NCBI RefSeq assembly: GCF_009905375.1
Contig: NC_133649.1
Location: 228,298,999 to 228,362,998 of the forward strand
Length of the DNA stretch: 64,000 nucleotides
Origin: Apium graveolens
Lineage: Eukaryota > Streptophyta > Magnoliopsida > Apiales > Apiaceae
Reading direction: 5' to 3'
In this document: positions 60,901 through 64,000 of the stretch, in pieces
Layout of the letters: every line of letters starts with the position of its first letter
Numbering within the stretch: position 1 is the first letter of the stretch
Made by a program: the position numbers and the translations under genes
The notes under the pieces: model-generated
The model's input: the letters and a program-made list of their open reading frames with translations, nothing else
The model's database searches: none
What the model was told of the DNA's origin: nothing

Positions 60901-61133
60901 AACAGAAGTCAATTTCCATATCAACTGCAGAAGCAGAATACATTGCTGCAGGAAGCTGTTGTGCACATATACTTTGGATGAAGAATCAGTTACTGGATTA
61001 TGGGTTAGAATTTTCTAAGATCCCTATTTACTGTGATAATCAAAGTGCTATTGTTATGACAGGTAATCCAGTTCAACACTCAATGACAAAGCACATCAGC
61101 ATTAGGTACCACTTCATAAGGGAACATGTTTGA
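57963..61133 (+). pseudogene. Element C pol, degraded
   Basis: After two stops and a TTGCAG, protease reads QGNRKN, LDSGCSGHMTG. A shift near 58160 moves the frame and a second near 58370 restores it. Integrase follows (58455-59153: GLCDSCQKAK, IIRSDNGTEF, TPQQNEVVERKNR), then a Ser/Asp-rich linker (59220-59732), RT (59748-60659: [18 protein letters not shown]) and RNase H (60717-61133: DADFAWCKIDRKSTSG, EAEYIAAGSCC). In-frame stops lie at 59151, 59730, 59997, 60657 and near 60684. RNase H ends early after FIREHV, the last 40 or so residues being lost. Confidence 0.88.
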
Positions 61134-62255
61134 AGTAATTGTTTATGTGGAAATCATTTAACACAACCAAATTCTGATATTGAGCTTAGTTGAAGTTTAT
61201 TTTGTGTATCTTATTACTAAGTCAAAAACTAGAATAGTGCTTCTTATCTGTTAAGCTCTGATGTTAGTAAATCTGATGGATGTACTAAGTGCTGATAAGC
61301 CTCACTTATCAAAAGAAAAAGAAAAGAAAAGAAATAAAAATCAGGTACTCATTTGAGATCTAGAGTAAAAATGTGGAAGGGAAGACCCAAGTGCATTGCT
61401 GGTATTAAGTAATATGCATTAGAAAAGCAAAAAAAATTCTTGGTGACTTTTCACACTCTATAATTACTGGAGAAATGCTCTGACAACAGCATAAATTCTG
61501 ATAAGCAATCATGAATCACTTACACTGAGAAGCCACTGTAAAAAGGAATTTCAAAAGATGCATAAAATAAGCACAAAACAGTTGAGGTGGACTCATGCAT
61601 GAACTCATTCTATAGTACACTTCAGAATAATGTAAGATTTTGAGCATAGTTCTTAGTTATGCCTTATTTCTAAGATGTACTGAAGTGAATCAGACTTTAC
61701 TCTTTTTCTGATATTTAGCTTAATGCACACACTTACACTCCATATGAATGATGAAAATTACTGTGGTGATAAATGTTGTTTTAGATGAACAGTTTATGTG
61801 CCAGATTGCATAAATTCTGAGGACAAGTTCTGATGGAAGTTCTGATGATTAAGTTCTGATGTAACCATATCAATATTTGTGTGAAGAATTACAGGAATAA
61901 ACATTCACTTTTCGAGTTAAGAAGCCATATTCTGATAAAAATCAAGTTCTGATGCTGACGTGGCAGTATTTATTTACTTGGTTTATTTTTGGTCATTACT
62001 TGAACGATAATATTTTTACAAAATATTGGTTAATGTGAGATAAAACAGTCATAATCATTATGGGTTAATGGTTAGCGTGTATGTCCTGAAAAACCTGCAT
62101 GCACACAATAATTGTTATTATTTCCCGTGCTCATTAACTCTGGCTTTAGATCTTTTACTGACTGTTATTATTACACATCAGTCTAGGGGTCGAGGGGTCA
62201 TTATTTTTACTTGTAATTGTTACACATTCCTTGCGTCCCTTAGTATTCCATTGCC
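61134..62255 (+). other. Post-pol spacer of element C with repeated AGTTCTGAT words
   Basis: About 1.1 kb without a gene. AAGTTCTGAT is exact at 61825, 61837, 61851 and 61944, with many near variants (CTCTGATG, AATTCTGATAAG) from 61255 on. Confidence 0.7.
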
Positions 62256-62263
62256 TATTTAAA
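62256..62263 (+). promoter_or_regulatory. Internal TATA-like box before the envelope-like ORF of element C
   Basis: TATTTAAA lies 50 bases before an ATG in good context (CAAACAATGGCA, ATG at 62313), with a C/A/T-rich leader between. Its place matches the GTATAAAAG boxes of elements A and B. Confidence 0.4.
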
Positions 62264-62312
62264 TGACTGATCATTCATCAGTAAAACCACATCTGTTCAT
62301 TTCTCTCAAACA

Positions 62313-64000
62313 ATGGCACATTTTAGTTGGTATTACTGTTATGGCACAGAAACTGTGACTATCTTTTGAAATGGAATTCCGACTTCATATCCTATCAACA
62401 ACATTCCATTCGTCATCTGGATTCAACTTCCAGAGAACATTAAAAATGATTTATTGTCTTTCCGAAGAGAAGTTCATCTTCGTATTCTTAAACAGCAGGA
62501 GCAAAACATTCATCTTGCTATTCTCTTTGTTGAAAGTAGGAAGAAGAGTTAATTGTCATCCATCCGTTTCTCTTCACCATCAGTTTTGTCAGGCTTCTTA
62601 GACTAGGACTAAGGCTGTTGATGTTAAGAATCGTAGAATAGGACTATCTTGTAATTTTTGCATGTAATTGATAAATTTCATGAAATGTACTCATCTGATA
62701 TATCAATGAAATTTTCTTTAATTGCAAGATTTGTTCTTTGTTTCTCAAATTATGTGACTGTGCATGTTTAATTGCAATTATTAATCTTTACTTCATCGAT
62801 TTTTAATTTTATTTTATGATGAATATTTTGATTAAATTCTGTTGATTTGAGGAAACAACTGAGGAACAGGTTCCCATATCAAAACCTGTTGTTATAGAAG
62901 CTGAGAAGGTCTCTTCTCAGAAAGATACTGTAACTAGGAGTTCTAGGCCCCTCAAAAGGCTTAGAAAGTTAAATTCTGATGATAAAGCTCCTACAGTGTC
63001 TCCACCTTTGAAGAAATTGAAGAAACAGAGAGCTCATAGGGACATAGTTGAGTCAGATTCAGAGAATGTAGTGGAAGCAGCTAAGGAAGGGGATCAGGAA
63101 TCTCTGATCTAAACAGAACCAATTGTTATTGAATCACTTCCTTCTGCACAACCAGAAACTTCTCAAGACAGAATACCTACACCTCCTATGTCACCTATAG
63201 TTGATCCAGTACATACTAAAGAACCAGGTACAAGTGCTGAAATTGATATTCATAACTTGATTGTGCCTGAGGTTTTGTACTTGGAAGCTCCACCAATTCA
63301 ACTCACTCCACCAACAACACCAATTTTGGATGTTGATCAGAACCTGGCTGCAGATCAGAATTTAGAGGAAGATGTTGAAGCCTCTATAGCCTCACATACT
63401 GCTATTTTATCTGAGGATGTCGATACTATAGGATCTGCAAGTTCTGATGCTGCCAATGACGAAACTACTGGTGAAGCTGCTACCAATCTAAATGCTGCTG
63501 TAGCTGGTCCATCAGGACATGCACCTCAACAAACAGTTAATAAAACAGATCTAATCAAGAATTTTGTTAAGGAAGCACCAGTACCTTGGAGTGAAACTCC
63601 TAGAAGAAATGAGTGGACTAAGGAATGGAACTCAGTTAGTTTTGTTCCTTCTGAAAAGATTCTTGCTGAGCATCTGGCAAAAGCTGATGAAATGCTGTTA
63701 AATAATGATTTCAAGGCACAACTGAGAGCTACTGCATTGAGTACTAGGCACCTTCAGGGTCAACACTCAACAACTCATGCCAAGGTGAATAAAATTCAAG
63801 AAATCTTGATCCATCAAGATATGAATGTGAAACTTGAAAATAACAGATTTTTCAAGCCAGCCTTTGACAGAATTGCCTACATTGAGAAAACTCAAGAGAA
63901 GAACAAACTCAGATTGATGAAATTTTAAAGAATCAAGCTTCTCAGCAAACTCAACTCAATGAGATCCAATCCTCAGTGGAATTGCATGTCTCTCTTCTTT
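62313..64000 (+). pseudogene. Envelope-like third ORF of element C, broken and cut by the window end
   Basis: An ATG at 62313 opens MAHFSWYYCYGTETV, soon stopped; coding in another frame (IPFVIWIQLPENIKNDLLSF) follows to about 62600. A T-rich gap of about 250 bases, possibly an intron or decayed coding, precedes a long block from about 62853. That block has one TAA (63110) and a main open part 63188-63928. It is Pro/Thr/Ala/Glu-rich first (IQLTPPTTPILDVDQNL), then helical (EWTKEWNSVSFVPSEKILAE). A frameshift near 63925 is followed by more helical coding to the window end. It is called envelope-like by position; no membrane span was seen. Confidence 0.65.

Larger units (their letters stand above)
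54955..64000 (+). mobile_element. Element C: Sirevirus-like Ty1/copia element, cut by the window end
   Basis: A 606-base LTR, iMet PBS, gag, pol, a long spacer and an envelope-like ORF lie in order on the plus strand; the 3' part and 3' LTR are outside the window. It shares architecture with A/B but its LTR and repeat word differ, so it is a second family. The solo LTR at 24983 belongs to it. Many in-frame stops and a pair of compensating frameshifts show the copy is dead. Confidence 0.9.

Overview
The window is nuclear DNA of a flowering plant, almost certainly a eudicot. It has plant-specific genes with short GT-AG introns and AT-rich spacers, Stowaway-type MITEs, Ty1/copia elements primed by initiator-Met tRNA, and a CACTA transposon. 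The species cannot be named from the sequence; an asterid is only a guess. Bases 1-9.5 kb are genic. They hold a CONSTANS-like B-box/CCT transcription factor (plus strand, 2 exons), a small 3-exon gene of an uncharacterised plant family (minus) and a 6-exon DUF1666 ('ribosomal protein L34Ae'-type) gene (minus). All three exon structures were rebuilt by hand and keep reading frame across every junction. No intact host gene was found after about 9.5 kb.

Bases 9.5-23 kb are AT-rich spacer with a Stowaway MITE and a Helitron-like 3' end. They also hold a decayed FAR1-related pseudogene split by a very young Ty1/copia element (13937-18841, minus). That element has LTRs matching except for a TA-repeat length difference, a 5-bp target duplication, and one long gag-pol frame broken by two stops. 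A degraded copia RNase H fragment and a gypsy-like non-coding repeat follow.

Bases 23.3-44.5 kb are a nest of two related Sirevirus-like copia elements. Element A (minus, about 24.05-37.28 kb) sits in the gag of element B (plus; 5' LTR remnant at 23263-24046, body at 37278-44461). A solo LTR of a third family (C) sits at A's PPT/U3 border, and B carries an inverted piece of a relative between integrase and RT. Both carry a long envelope-like third ORF behind an internal TATA box. Bases 44.5-54.9 kb are long non-coding LTR-like repeats, one of them split by a 4.1-kb CACTA transposon (45008-49112) with captured gene fragments (BTB/NPH3, OB-fold, BCAT). Bases 54955-64000 are the 5' LTR, gag, pol and part of the envelope-like ORF of element C, cut by the window end.

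The least ordinary pattern is that each Sirevirus-like family has its own roughly 10-base word scattered through LTR, spacer and coding regions, in both orientations and several reading frames. The word is TCAACGGATG for A/B and AAGTTCTGAT for C. No new host system such as a gene cluster or defence locus was found.
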